A stretch of DNA of 64,000 nt from Ktedonosporobacter rubrisoli (GCF_004208415.1 NZ_CP035758.1:6572001-6636000), one strand, 5' to 3'; positions 52,371 through 61,704 are shown, counted from the first letter of the stretch. Translations and numbers: made by a program. Notes: generated by a model not told the origin, from the letters alone.

Positions 52371-54071
52371 TTAGCATGGCACAGAGACAGCTAAGGGGTC
52401 AGTTTTATTCCCACATTCAGTATAAGTTAAAGGTGCAACCGCTGTATTTGCATTATTTGAAGGGGTGAAACTATACGCTTCGGCGCCCCCATTGCGATGC
52501 AAAGTAACCATAACAAGGCTATTACCGGCAAGAGAGATATCCTGACTATGCCAGGGACTAAAGCCCAGCACGCGATTCAGCGGCTCAATCTGTGCATTCT
52601 GGGCTATCGGCGATTTATTGACGAAGAGCAGGCTTACCGTCTGGTGCTCTTTATCCTGGGTCGCATAGACGCTAATCGGATCATGCTGAATCGCCAGCGG
52701 TATAAGCTCGCTCTGCATATGCGCAAATAACTGCATAACCCGGGCCATGGTAGTAACTGTCAGGCCGCCCTGCACAAAGAACGGATAGGGCCTATCGACT
52801 CCTGTGGCCGAGAAAAAGGCTGTATATTCAACCTGCTGATTCATCAGCGTTCCCAGGGTATCGGCCCACCAGAGAGCTGCCTGCCCGGGCGGCGGATTCT
52901 TATCCCCCGGATTCGCATTGATTTCCGTGATGGCAATTGGAAGATCCTGGCCAAAATCCTGGCGAATCAGCGCGCGTAAAGATGGCAAAAGATAGTTCCA
53001 CTCGTTGCTACTGCTCAAAAGGAGCGCCGGGTCCTGACGTGGATTATCGAACTGGTAACGATGAAACGAGACGCCATTGAGCAGTTGGAAGCTCAATTCC
53101 GGGTGTTGCTGCTGATAGAGCGAAACCCCCTTGAGAAAGCCTTCCATCCAGAGCGCTCCCTGGGCATCAGTTGGGCCGGCCCCCAGGCCATAAAACTGGC
53201 TCAGTTCCGGCCCAAAGACCTTGATAGTTGGATCGCTGCGATGCATCTCCAGCGAGAACTGAATAAAGGCGCTGACATATTCAGCAACCGTGTAAGGCTT
53301 GCCCGTCAGCGGATTAAGCGAGAGATTTGGCTCGTTGCCCACAGTCCAGAGAGCCACGCGATGGAAAGGATCTTTCTGATGGGCGCCGATGCGCTGCTGA
53401 CTCTTGGGGTTATTCATGTAATCGACCCAGCGTCCGGCTAGCACAGCTCTTGAGTGCAGGTCGGTAGTCATGCCCGCCGGCTGGAGAGCGCCGTTTGCAT
53501 CGGCAACCGGGCCGGAAAGATGGGCCTGGAGCATGCCATCAGCCTGCAAGGCATCGAGCAATTGAGAGAAATCCTTCAGCTGGTCAATGGAAAGGATATG
53601 TTGCTCGCCCCATTCGCCGCCGGGATAGCGCAAGAGATGAATGTGCATACCGCGCATCACACTGAGCATAGAAGAAGTATAGTCTACAAAACCACTGGTT
53701 CCATCTTGTGAAGTCAAACCGCGTCGCGGAAAAATATTAGCTCCAAATAAATCAGGATTGATAGGGAAGCTCTGGCGCAAATCAACTGTAGCTGCCTGCT
53801 GGTCGCCAACCCGCAAAATGAGCTGATCCCCAACCGCACTGGCAACCACGCTCAGGCGTAAGGCTGTAAATAAAACCATGATCAGCAGAACAACGCTTAA
53901 AATAGTAATGATCCCGCGTTGCCGCCGCCGCCTGGGCATATTCTCGGGATTGAGATCTTTCCAATCGAGATTTAGGATCGCTCTTCTCTTGGCGGTACCT
54001 GCCCCCTCTGCCTGCCTCTCCTCTAATTGCGTGGCAGTACCGTCGCGCCCCTTATTACTATTCAATACCAT
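52371..54071 (-). CDS. Membrane-anchored glycoside hydrolase, clan GH-A
   Basis: The 566-residue protein has a cytoplasmic start rich in Arg (MPRRRRQR), one membrane segment at about 53-75, and an outside catalytic domain. WTVGNEPNL with Glu247 and ITEINANPG with Glu383 fit the acid/base and nucleophile of clan GH-A, most like GH39/GH51-type enzymes. RYPGGEWG and the C-terminal beta domain (about 440-560) also fit. It is the first gene of the operon with GT2 and GT39 and would trim or release the polymer made by them. The cell-surface anchor fits this. Confidence 0.85.
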   Translation of the reverse strand: MVLNSNKGRDGTATQLEERQAEGAGTAKRRAILNLDWKDLNPENMPRRRRQRGIITILSVVLLIMVLFTALRLSVVASAVGDQLILRVGDQQAATVDLRQSFPINPDLFGANIFPRRGLTSQDGTSGFVDYTSSMLSVMRGMHIHLLRYPGGEWGEQHILSIDQLKDFSQLLDALQADGMLQAHLSGPVADANGALQPAGMTTDLHSRAVLAGRWVDYMNNPKSQQRIGAHQKDPFHRVALWTVGNEPNLSLNPLTGKPYTVAEYVSAFIQFSLEMHRSDPTIKVFGPELSQFYGLGAGPTDAQGALWMEGFLKGVSLYQQQHPELSFQLLNGVSFHRYQFDNPRQDPALLLSSSNEWNYLLPSLRALIRQDFGQDLPIAITEINANPGDKNPPPGQAALWWADTLGTLMNQQVEYTAFFSATGVDRPYPFFVQGGLTVTTMARVMQLFAHMQSELIPLAIQHDPISVYATQDKEHQTVSLLFVNKSPIAQNAQIEPLNRVLGFSPWHSQDISLAGNSLVMVTLHRNGGAEAYSFTPSNNANTAVAPLTYTECGNKTDPLAVSVPC

Positions 54072-54764
54072 ACTAGCTTCCTCTATCTTGAGATTTGCAT
54101 GCAGTTGCAGTACAGTAAAACTGGCACCAATGGTAAGATATACTTCAGAGATAGAAATATCTAATCTATTAGACGTGCTGAAAGTAGCCTGAAGGCTAGA
54201 ATGGGAAATTTGTCCCCCATTTTCCTTATTTTCGTTACGCGCCGCCCGAGCAAGAGCATAATATGTGCAAGTTTTTGCTGCCCACGGTGACGAAAGGTGT
54301 CAGCTCAAATATACACATCTTAAGAATGAACGCCTACCTGAGCCTTTTTTGGGTAGCTCGGCCTGGCCAGGCCGAAACATGCAGAGTAGGGCAAACTGGG
54401 CCCAGGCGCAACAAAGCGCATCCCTATTTCCACTATACACACACCGTAAATAGGGACGCTTCGCGCATAGACATTCTCTATATGAGTGGATGCCAACCTA
54501 TAGAGAAGGGTTCGGATTGTACCCAGGTATCGGTACTCCTCGTGAAGTATAGAGGAATAGTAAAGCGTGCGCAATGCACGAGAGTATCAACGAGTAGCAA
54601 CGATGGTATCAATCTGGCCCTTACTCGTATGGCATAAAGAGCAGTACACAGCGAAATACTGCTTTTGTTATAAATACTATTGCCACTACGCTACGATTCG
54701 GATAGACTTTAGGGAAGGAGCGGAGGCATAAACTATCCCGCAATGTTCTAAGGAGTACGAAGAT
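54072..54764. other. 693-bp gap between divergent genes, no gene recognised
   Basis: No convincing coding frame. It must hold the promoters of the hydrolase operon (minus) and the dehydrogenase (plus, AAGGAG ahead of the ATG). A perfect 18-bp palindrome lies at 54358-54375. Confidence 0.5.
54358..54375. promoter_or_regulatory. Perfect 18-bp GC-rich palindrome
   Basis: TCGGCCTGGCCAGGCCGA reads the same on both strands. It lies 390 nt from the nearest plus-strand gene and 290 nt from the nearest minus-strand gene. It could be an operator, or form a cruciform; nothing else points to its role. Confidence 0.35.
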
Positions 54765-55745
54765 ATGACTGATGGTTTGAAAATAATAAGCACCTTTCCC
54801 TTTTCCGCTGAATCTCAGCAAGTGTTGCGAGAAGCTGCCCATACAGATGTGCTCTGCATCACCAACGTCGATGAGTTCTTATCAAAGCTGCGGGAAGCGG
54901 AGATTCTCTGCTCGTATTGGATACCAGACAACTGGCGCGAGCTAGCCCCTCACTTGCGCTGGTTACAGGCCTCGGGCGCCGGTATTGATGAGTTAAGGCC
55001 TACAGGCATCCTGAAACGCGAGAGCGGCGTTGAGGTCACGACGGCCGCCGGCATTAACGCACCAACCATTGCCGAATATGTTTTTGGCAGCATGCTGATG
55101 TTCAACCGAACCTGGCCAGAGATGGTGCGCCTGCAAGATCGCCATGTATGGCCACGCAGCGCCCACTGGTATAAATTGGGGGGGCGCGAATTGGGCGAGC
55201 AAACGCTGGGAATTGTTGGTCTGGGCAGCATTGGACGACAGGTGGCTCGCATAGCCCGCGCCTTTGGCATGCGCATCCTGGCCACGCGACGCAGCGCTCA
55301 GGAGGGCAGCCAGGACCCGGATGTAGATCAGCTCTTTCCACAAAGCCAGCTACGCGCAATGCTCGGGCAAAGTGACTATGTGGTCCTGGCTGTTCCATTG
55401 ACGGCCGAGACTGAACAAATGATTGGGGAAGCCGAGCTCAAAGCCATGCAACCTCACACTTACCTGGTAAATGTGGCTCGTGGCCGCGTCATCGACGAAA
55501 AGATGCTCATTGAGGCGCTGCGCGAAGGTTGGATCGCCGGGGCCGGCCTCGACGTGGCGGCCGAGGAACCCTTGCCTTCTAATAGCCCCTTATACTCTAT
55601 GCCAAATGTAATCCTGACGCCCCATATTTCTGGCGTAAGCGTGCACTACAATAAACGTCTCACTGAGTTGTTCGCCGACAACCTGCGACGTTATCGCGCC
55701 GGGGAGCCGCTACGCAATCTTTATGATCCCATACGAGGATACTAA
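54765..55745 (+). CDS. D-2-hydroxyacid dehydrogenase
   Basis: The 326-residue protein has the NAD site GIVGLGSIGRQVA (residues 149-161) and the catalytic set Arg239 (NVARGRVID), Glu268 (DVAAEEPLP) and His287 (TPHISG). It reduces 2-oxoacids to D-2-hydroxyacids or the reverse in the cytoplasm. The substrate is not known; it resembles glyoxylate/hydroxypyruvate reductase-like members. AAGGAG lies ahead of the ATG. The DUF3090 gene follows after 48 nt, so they may be one operon. Confidence 0.92.
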   Translation: MTDGLKIISTFPFSAESQQVLREAAHTDVLCITNVDEFLSKLREAEILCSYWIPDNWRELAPHLRWLQASGAGIDELRPTGILKRESGVEVTTAAGINAPTIAEYVFGSMLMFNRTWPEMVRLQDRHVWPRSAHWYKLGGRELGEQTLGIVGLGSIGRQVARIARAFGMRILATRRSAQEGSQDPDVDQLFPQSQLRAMLGQSDYVVLAVPLTAETEQMIGEAELKAMQPHTYLVNVARGRVIDEKMLIEALREGWIAGAGLDVAAEEPLPSNSPLYSMPNVILTPHISGVSVHYNKRLTELFADNLRRYRAGEPLRNLYDPIRGY

Positions 55746-55793
55746 CATAGGCAAAAAAGGTATCCCCTGAAGACCTAGATAGAGGTACAAATT

Positions 55794-56351
55794 ATGAGTA
55801 GAGAGCTTGGCCTGATCAGTGTACTGGGAGCGGATGCCATAGGGCAGCCCGGTGAGCGCCGTTTTCGGATCTTTGCGGAGAGCAGACGTGGCTCTGTTGT
55901 GCTCTGGATGGAGAAGGAGCAACTCAATAGCCTTTCACTGGCCCTTGACCGCTTCATGTCCCAGATTACCGAAGGGCAGGTGCTACGCGTGGAGGCGCGC
56001 GCCGGTGGGCAGCCAGTCCCCGAGGGCATGCCTGCCGATTTTCCCCTGGCTTCCGCCTTCGATTTCCAGGTGGGGCAGATGAAGCTGCATTACGATGAGT
56101 ACAATGCAGCCTTTATCCTTAGCGCGACCCCGCTAGAGATCGTTATGGAGCCAGGAGAGGAGCCAAAGGCACAGCTACGCGAAGACGATACTGTTTCCTT
56201 CATCTTCACACAACAGGATGCCCAGGAGCTGGCAAGCACAATCGCCAGAGTGATAGAGTCTGGTCGTCCCGTCTGCCCGCTCTGTCATGCGCCGCTGGAT
56301 GGCGGTCCACATGCCTGCGTCAGGCAGAATGGGCACAGAGAAATCTTTTAA
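55794..56351 (+). CDS. DUF3090 family protein
   Basis: The 185-residue protein matches DUF3090: LGADAIGQPGERRFRIFAES, then VVLWMEKEQLNSLSLALDR and the C-terminal zinc-binding-like RPVCPLCHAPLDGGPHAC and RQNGH. The family is common in Actinobacteria and Chloroflexota next to a phosphatase gene; its job is unknown. Two Cys in CPLC and a further Cys with His residues could hold a metal. A clean terminator follows 13 nt after the stop. Confidence 0.88.
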   Translation: MSRELGLISVLGADAIGQPGERRFRIFAESRRGSVVLWMEKEQLNSLSLALDRFMSQITEGQVLRVEARAGGQPVPEGMPADFPLASAFDFQVGQMKLHYDEYNAAFILSATPLEIVMEPGEEPKAQLREDDTVSFIFTQQDAQELASTIARVIESGRPVCPLCHAPLDGGPHACVRQNGHREIF

Positions 56352-56364
56352 AATCAACCCAAAG

Positions 56365-56390
56365 AAAGGGCGCGTTCGAGCGCGCCCTTT
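56365..56390 (+). terminator. Intrinsic terminator after the DUF3090 gene
   Basis: AAAGGGCGCG (56365-56374), 6-nt loop, CGCGCCCTTT (56381-56390) then TTC. The A/T ends make it work in both directions, so it may also end the convergent pair beginning at 57117. Confidence 0.85.
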
Positions 56391-56464
56391 TTCTGCTACG
56401 TTTGCGTGCGCCAGGCAGATAGTTTAGAGTATAAAGGTCAGCATTCTCGCATCCCAGGCTTTAC

Positions 56465-56875
56465 TTAGTCGATACATAAGTACTTATTTGCCTTCTGCAG
56501 GTAGGTTTCCTCATTCGCCTCAATCATTAGTTTATGAAGTACCACCATATCGGCGTCCGGCAAATACTCTACCGGCTGCAGACACAGACGCATGACCGCA
56601 TGACCATTTTCAACAACCTGGACATACCCCCTACTTCGCGGCACACGATAGATGCGTTGGGGCGCAGTAGGGCTAGGGATCTCCAGGTAGCCGCGCCAGC
56701 TTAGCTGACGAAATTGCTCCGGCGTCAGCGTGTCGCGAAGAAGATCGGTAGCCCGTCTTTCGGCGCGCGACCATCCCTTTAAGCATGGTTGAAAAATTAA
56801 CCACACCATCGGTGAGATAGCGAGAGCGATGACAATCCAACACAGAACAGTAAGTGCCTGAGAGACGGGGTTCAT
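56465..56875 (-). CDS. Small protein with N-terminal membrane helix, unknown
   Basis: The 136-residue protein has one hydrophobic helix (about 8-30) and a soluble part with GYLEIPSPTAPQRIYRVPRS and PVEYLPDADMVVLHKLMIEA. The pattern suggests a beta-rich small domain then a helix; I do not know a named family. The gene overlaps the one upstream as ATGA (56872-56875), so both are coupled in translation and likely act together. A convergent terminator lies downstream. Confidence 0.7.
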   Translation of the reverse strand: MNPVSQALTVLCWIVIALAISPMVWLIFQPCLKGWSRAERRATDLLRDTLTPEQFRQLSWRGYLEIPSPTAPQRIYRVPRSRGYVQVVENGHAVMRLCLQPVEYLPDADMVVLHKLMIEANEETYLQKANKYLCID

Positions 56876-57117
56876 CCCCCAACGACTCGCGGGACCATAA
56901 CTATCTGCTCGGCGGTGGCGTCAAACTGGTCGATACGCTGGATCGGCTTGCCCGTTTCAACGCGGAAGGCTGTTGCTCCTTTAGCACGCTCTTGTGCGAA
57001 AATTCTTTCCGCCTCTTTGACTGCCGCGATTGCTTCGAGATCACCCGTCACTACTTTTTGTTCGTCCCAGGTGACGCGATCATCGCCGCGTCGTGACATC
57101 ACCCGTAACATTCCCAC
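56872..57117 (-). CDS. Small 81-residue protein, coupled to the next gene
   Basis: It starts at GTG 57117 behind a strong AAGGAGG (57125-57131); ATG 57111 is the other choice. The protein is soluble (MSRRGDDRVTWDEQKVVTG, then a helix EAIAAVKEAERIFAQERAK and a strand ATAFRVETGKPIQRID). The last strands (TAEQIVMVPRVVGG) suggest a ferredoxin-like or ubiquitin-like fold, not certain. It overlaps the next gene by 4 nt. It could be a partner of the membrane protein that follows. Confidence 0.7.
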   Translation of the reverse strand: MGMLRVMSRRGDDRVTWDEQKVVTGDLEAIAAVKEAERIFAQERAKGATAFRVETGKPIQRIDQFDATAEQIVMVPRVVGG

Positions 57118-57654
57118 AGTCGTTCCTCCTTCGTAGTCTACGCCATCTACAATGGCAGTTTCAACGAATACCTATACAGGTAGAGAGGCAACTAGACAGT
57201 TACCTGTGTACCAAAACGAACTACATGATACAGAGATGTGGACGCCCTTTGCGGGTATCCCTATTTAGGACACGGTTTGCTCTGACGGATCGTTTCTCGT
57301 TCTCAAGCCTGGTATATACGCGAACCTGCATATAACACTACTCGGCAGCCAGGCAGCTCAACTATTTTGCCTGCGCTGTCAATTACTATTGTACGTGACC
57401 CGGCATGGTTAGTCAATGCCTATCTCGCCACTTGTAAACTAATATGCATGAAATATTGTACCATTCTATAGCACGATATCCGCTCTATCTGGCCCTGGCT
57501 TCCTACTACGGAATTGCCTAAGCAGATAGCCTCTACCGCTAAATAAGCCCGAGAGCTTGCCTTACGGTAGAGGCTGGCTTTGCAGCACGCTTGTTGTATG
57601 CCTCACGGAACCCGTGAGGCTGCATGCTCTCCTTGGAGCCCGAAAAGGCGTTCT
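57118..57654. other. 537-bp gap with two hairpins, no gene
   Basis: AGCCTCTACCG (57528-57538) pairs with CGGTAGAGGCT (57565-57575) around 26 nt, and GCCTCACGG (57600-57608) with CCGTGAGGC (57612-57620). Both lie 35-130 nt beyond the end of the drug exporter gene (minus strand) and may act as its terminators, without clear T-tracts. Nothing else was recognised. Confidence 0.5.
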
Positions 57655-59202
57655 TTAGAACCCACTTTGGGCTAGCTCTTTTTCCTCAGTACTGCCTCCT
57701 TTAACCGCTTTAGGAGCGGGATCGGCCGGGAACCAGAGCATGATGAGCAGGCTGACGAGAGCCAGGGCCAGCATCGAGAGGAAAACCCAGAACAGGCTCT
57801 GGGAGAAAGCTATTTTGAGCTGCTCTAGCAAGGCAGTCGGCAGCAGAGCGCGTATGTCTGGTACGAGCAATAGATTGGCCGGAGGGGTATTCGGTGGGAG
57901 CCGCTTCATAGTTTTCGCGAAATGGCCCATAATGGGCGCGAAACGCGCTTGCATCTGCCCGTTCAGAATGGCTCCCATGATGGCAACGCCTACAGTTCCT
58001 CCAATCATCTTGACAAACAGGGTTGAAGCAGTTGCCACCCCTACCATCTCCTTGCGTGCTGCCTGCTGCACCGCCAGGGTGTAAATGATGGCGACAAGGC
58101 CAAACCCTAAACCCATCACAACCATCGCGAGCGCAATAAAGGCAAAGCTGGTCTGCTCCTTGAAGAAAACTGCCATACCCACGCCCACTACCGTCACGAC
58201 AGCTCCGACCAGCACCATCAAACGATTGCCAAAGCGTGCAAGTATGACCGAAGCCACCATAGAGGTAATGGCCCAGCTCACAAGATTCGGGACGAGGGCA
58301 AAGCCAGCTTCCGTTGCACTTCCTCCCTGGACGCCCTGCACAAAGAGCGGCACATAGGTCATCAAGCTAAAGATGATGCATCCCAACAGGAAACTACCAC
58401 TGTTGGAGATCGCAATAGTTCGCTCAGCAAAGAGCTCAAGCGGGAGAATGGGCTCGGCTGCGCGCCTCTCGACAAGGGAAAAGACTAAGAATAAAATGAG
58501 TGTGGCAAGCAACAAAGCCAGGCTAGGCCAGGAGATCCAGGCCCAGGCCGTTCCTCCCTGCAGCAGGAAGAGCAGCAAAGCAATTACGGCCCCGGTTAAT
58601 AAGACCGTGCCAAGATAGTCAAGTTTGTGCTTCTGGCGCACAAAGCTTTCGCGGTAAAAAATGGCAAGCAGAACAAGAGCGAGGAGCCCAAGGGGCAGGT
58701 TGAGGTAGAAAATCCAGGGCCAGGAGAAATGATCGACAATCAAGCCCCCGAGTAACGGACCTACTACGCTGGAGACGCCCCACAGCGCTCCAACCACCCC
58801 TTGCATACGCGCATTCTCCTGAACAGAAGCAGAGATATCAGCGATAATCGTCAGGACAAGTGGCTGGATAGCGCCTGCTCCCAGGCCCTGCAAGCCCCGA
58901 AAGAAGATCAACTGCTCCATACTCTGGGCAGAGCCACAAGCAGCCGAACCAACCAAGAAGATCAGCGATCCGATCAGCAGTATGAGCTTACGTCCATAGA
59001 GATCAGCAAGTTTGCCATACAACGGGACGACAGTTGTAGAGGTTAGCAAATAGGCCGAGAAAGCCCAGGAATAGAGGGTAATTCCGCCCAGTTGGCTGAC
59101 AACGTTGGGCATTGCTGTCGCAACAATCGTTGAATCAAGGGTTGCCAGGGCAAGGACGAGCATCAAGGCGACAATGGTTATAATCTTTGTATTTTTTGGC
59201 AT
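57655..59202 (-). CDS. MFS drug exporter of the DHA2 (EmrB/QacA) family
   Basis: The 515-residue protein has about 14 membrane segments. It starts with LATLDSTIVATAMPNVVSQ (motif D1), YLLTSTTVVPLYGKLADLYGRK (motif A), FRGLQGLGAGAIQPL (motif B) and WGVSSVVGPLLGGLIVDH (motif C), the DHA2 set. It exports toxic compounds using the proton gradient. No regulator gene is next to it. The start ATG at 59202 lies close to a repeat copy (59234-59288), which may therefore influence its expression. Confidence 0.92.
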   Translation of the reverse strand: MPKNTKIITIVALMLVLALATLDSTIVATAMPNVVSQLGGITLYSWAFSAYLLTSTTVVPLYGKLADLYGRKLILLIGSLIFLVGSAACGSAQSMEQLIFFRGLQGLGAGAIQPLVLTIIADISASVQENARMQGVVGALWGVSSVVGPLLGGLIVDHFSWPWIFYLNLPLGLLALVLLAIFYRESFVRQKHKLDYLGTVLLTGAVIALLLFLLQGGTAWAWISWPSLALLLATLILFLVFSLVERRAAEPILPLELFAERTIAISNSGSFLLGCIIFSLMTYVPLFVQGVQGGSATEAGFALVPNLVSWAITSMVASVILARFGNRLMVLVGAVVTVVGVGMAVFFKEQTSFAFIALAMVVMGLGFGLVAIIYTLAVQQAARKEMVGVATASTLFVKMIGGTVGVAIMGAILNGQMQARFAPIMGHFAKTMKRLPPNTPPANLLLVPDIRALLPTALLEQLKIAFSQSLFWVFLSMLALALVSLLIMLWFPADPAPKAVKGGSTEEKELAQSGF

Positions 59203-59233
59203 GTGTAGAGTATCCAGTCTTTTTTTCTAGCGC

Positions 59234-59288
59234 TTTGCCAGGCTTCGTTTGACGCGTGCGCCGCCTGTCGATGGCAAGTACCTGACAG
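59234..59288. repeat. Short copy C of the dispersed repeat
   Basis: It has the left end TTTGCCAGGCTTCGTTTGACG then GTGCGCCGCCTG, like copy B, and the right end ACCTGACAG, like copies A and B, but lacks the middle. It is what an internal deletion of the full element would leave. Its length is about 55 bp. Confidence 0.6.
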
Positions 59289-59302
59289 ATCACTAGATTG
59301 CG

Positions 59303-59425
59303 CTGAATGAAGAGGAACGTAGGCAAATTTCTAAGGTAGAAGAGGCGATAGAGGTGGCTTATCAAGCGCTGAAGGATGGCAGCAAATGGAAGATTGCTTT
59401 GCCGTTACGCTACAGTACGCGATAA
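59303..59425 (+). pseudogene. Possible gene remnant
   Basis: An open frame of about 40 codons reads LNEEERRQISKVEEAIEVAY and so on to a stop, protein-like and helical, but it has no start codon and lies right after repeat copy C. It may be the 3' end of a lost gene. The region 59426-59782 that follows shows only an 8-bp hairpin (ACCTCTCT/AGAGAGGT, 59572-59593). Confidence 0.25.
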
Positions 59426-59782
59426 CCCTACTTCATCCAGTAAGGCAGGAAATAGTTTCCGTCTATCATATGAAGAAGGCTCCGCTTTCCCAAACAAAGC
59501 CTGGTCTGCTCAGGAAATGATAGACTAGCTGAGAACAAGGCTCTATGCCAACCTCAGCATAAGTAAGCATCACCTCTCTCTTTGTAGAGAGGTCGGAGGA
59601 CATCGTTTACACATCAGCCTGAAAACATTCTTTCTGCTCAAATCAGGATAGATTATCTTGCTCGCCTGGGGGATCTTCCCACAGCAACTCAGTATAATAG
59701 AAAGATTCCTCCACGGCATCGTACTTTCGGACAGTGCACCCGACGAGCTTGCTCAGGCAAGCAAGATGGAATTAAGTTGGCT

Positions 59783-60565
59783 TCAGGTGGCCATCTGTAG
59801 CCTGGTTCCGCATTCGGGACAGAAGCGCGGATTGTTCTGTAGCGGCGAAGAGCATTGATGACAAACGCGCTCAGGCGCCGGGAGTCTGCTGCCGCAATCC
59901 TGACAAAATTTGCTCGCGGGCCCCATGCACCGACAGTTTGGACACATGACCGTCTCTAAATTTCCAGAGCTGGCACTAGCTGGCCTCTGGCTCTCTATCC
60001 CCGCCTGAGCAGGTAGATAGCCAGCCGGTGCGGTTGAAGGAAGAGAGCGCTGTGACGGCTGAACAAGCTCTGGCGTTACAGCCGAAGGGATAGCAGAAAT
60101 ATCAAACCTGGGAGCTCGATAGCCCTCCTGAATCTGCTGCCGTTGCGCCTCTATGTTCTGCTCATGTAAGAACTGCGCTCCCTCAGCCTTCAGGTCGGGC
60201 GCACAATTATTACATAGATTGAGCTTGATATTAAAGCAGCGCATGCATACAGTGTAAGAACATTTAGGGCAGGTATGGAACTCATGCTGCACCTGGGCCC
60301 AGGATTTTTGCAGGGCATCGGCCTGTTCCTGGTGCCATTGGGAGCCGTAAATTTTCTGCCCGGCCTCAGCGGCCCGACCCAGAAAGCCTCCCAGCAAGCC
60401 AACCCCAATATCCATGATGTTGCTGACAGTACTGACAGTCGAGCGCAGCGGCCGCGAATCGATTTGCCAGTAACAGCGCTGGCAGGTGAAGCGGAAGGCA
60501 AAATATCCCTGAGATTGATTGCTCATATCAGTGTAGATATTGGGCACTATATAATGTTCCGTCAC
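59783..60565 (-). CDS. Multi-zinc-ribbon protein
   Basis: The 260-residue protein has several zinc-binding pairs: FTCQRCYWQ, CPKCSYTVCMRC, CNNC, and at the end two ribbons CPNCRCMGP...CQDCGSRL and CHQCSSPL...CPECGTRL. A Gly-rich turn-containing middle part (IMDIGVGLLGGFLGRAAEAG) could touch a membrane. A linker rich in Ser/Pro/Gln joins the two halves. It follows DegV by 17 nt in one operon. The function is not known; such double zinc ribbons bind proteins or RNA. The start can be ATG 60565 or the ATG 39 nt further in. Confidence 0.8.
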   Translation of the reverse strand: MTEHYIVPNIYTDMSNQSQGYFAFRFTCQRCYWQIDSRPLRSTVSTVSNIMDIGVGLLGGFLGRAAEAGQKIYGSQWHQEQADALQKSWAQVQHEFHTCPKCSYTVCMRCFNIKLNLCNNCAPDLKAEGAQFLHEQNIEAQRQQIQEGYRAPRFDISAIPSAVTPELVQPSQRSLPSTAPAGYLPAQAGIESQRPASASSGNLETVMCPNCRCMGPASKFCQDCGSRLPAPERVCHQCSSPLQNNPRFCPECGTRLQMAT

Positions 60566-60582
60566 AACAAAAGTTTCCTCTC

Positions 60583-61428
60583 TCAGTTAGCGGTAATCAG
60601 AACGACGCCAGCGGTCCCCGGGCCGGTATGGGTACCCAGGACCGCTCCCAGCTTATAGCGAGGAACCTCATGTGGCCAGATGGCCTTGAGCGCCTGGGCT
60701 AGCTGGGTCCCAACCTCGTCATTGGCCTCCACTATAGAAACGCTCTCAAGGGGCTCTAATTCGCTTACCAATTGGGCGACGCGTGCATAGGCCTTGTTGC
60801 GCGTGCGGGGCTGCTCTATAGGAATTACCGCTCCCTCCTTCAAGGAAACAATAGGTTTGACGCTAAGCATATTGCCAAGCAGGGCTCTGGCTGCGCCAAT
60901 CCGGCCGCCGCGCTTGATGAATTCGAGGGTATCAAGGACGGCAAGAATACGCGTGCGGGAGAACTTATCGACAAGGTGCGCTTTGATCTCTTCGAGGCTC
61001 TGGCCCTGCCGCGCCTCTTCGGCAGCTTGCAGCAGAGGCACGCCCATACCGGCGCTGACACTCTGCGAATCCACAACATCTATAGGAACCTTTTTCAGCG
61101 CATCGGGCAGGGTATCGCGCGCATTACAGGCCGATTGATAGGTACCACTGAGACGCGAGGAAAGATGAACTGAGAGAATGCCATCAGCGCCTTCGTCGAT
61201 TAAGCGCGTAAAGGCTTCCTGAAAAGCCGCCGGCGAGGGCTGAGAAGTGCGTGGCAAGTCTTTGCTGGCTTGCAGCTTACTGTAGAACTCCTGGCTAGTG
61301 AGCTCCTTCCCATCAAGATAGGCTTCGTCCCCAAAAAATACAGTCAGGGGCACAATAGTGATGCCCGCCGCCTCCGCCACATCAAGAGGGAGATCCGCGG
61401 TGCTATCGGTAACAATACGAACAACCAT
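60583..61428 (-). CDS. DegV family fatty acid-binding protein (FakB-like)
   Basis: The 281-residue protein has the family start RIVTDSTADLP, the middle motif SVHLSSRLSGTYQSA, and VLDTLEFIKRGGRIG. DegV/FakB proteins hold a fatty acid while FakA phosphorylates it, feeding exogenous fatty acids to lipids. The start is ATG 61428 with AGGAGG 5 nt upstream (61433-61440); the frame extends further but that part is not likely coding. The fakA gene is 276 nt upstream in the same direction, which fits FakB. Confidence 0.9.
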   Translation of the reverse strand: MVVRIVTDSTADLPLDVAEAAGITIVPLTVFFGDEAYLDGKELTSQEFYSKLQASKDLPRTSQPSPAAFQEAFTRLIDEGADGILSVHLSSRLSGTYQSACNARDTLPDALKKVPIDVVDSQSVSAGMGVPLLQAAEEARQGQSLEEIKAHLVDKFSRTRILAVLDTLEFIKRGGRIGAARALLGNMLSVKPIVSLKEGAVIPIEQPRTRNKAYARVAQLVSELEPLESVSIVEANDEVGTQLAQALKAIWPHEVPRYKLGAVLGTHTGPGTAGVVLITAN

Positions 61429-61704
61429 GACAGGCCTCCTGCAATAAATAATGAATCGGTTCCAGGCCGAATAGTCATACTTTATATAACGAAGGACTGC
61501 ACAACCGCTCTCATGCAGCCAGATAACACCTGGCATATTTCCCAGGAGCTAGAGCCCTTAAAGAGCAGGATAGGAACCAATCCACCAGCCAGAGCTTAGC
61601 ATAAATCGTTCCCGCGCAACGGGCCGCTCAGGACCAGAGCCGTGAGCTCGCAGAATGAAAATTTGTCAAACGCCTACTTAATTATTAGGAAGAGTGCAGA
61701 AGAA

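Noticed and set aside
54263..54637. Open frame of 124 codons in the gap before the dehydrogenase
   Set aside because: Composition is unlike a protein, it crosses the palindrome, and no start signal is seen.
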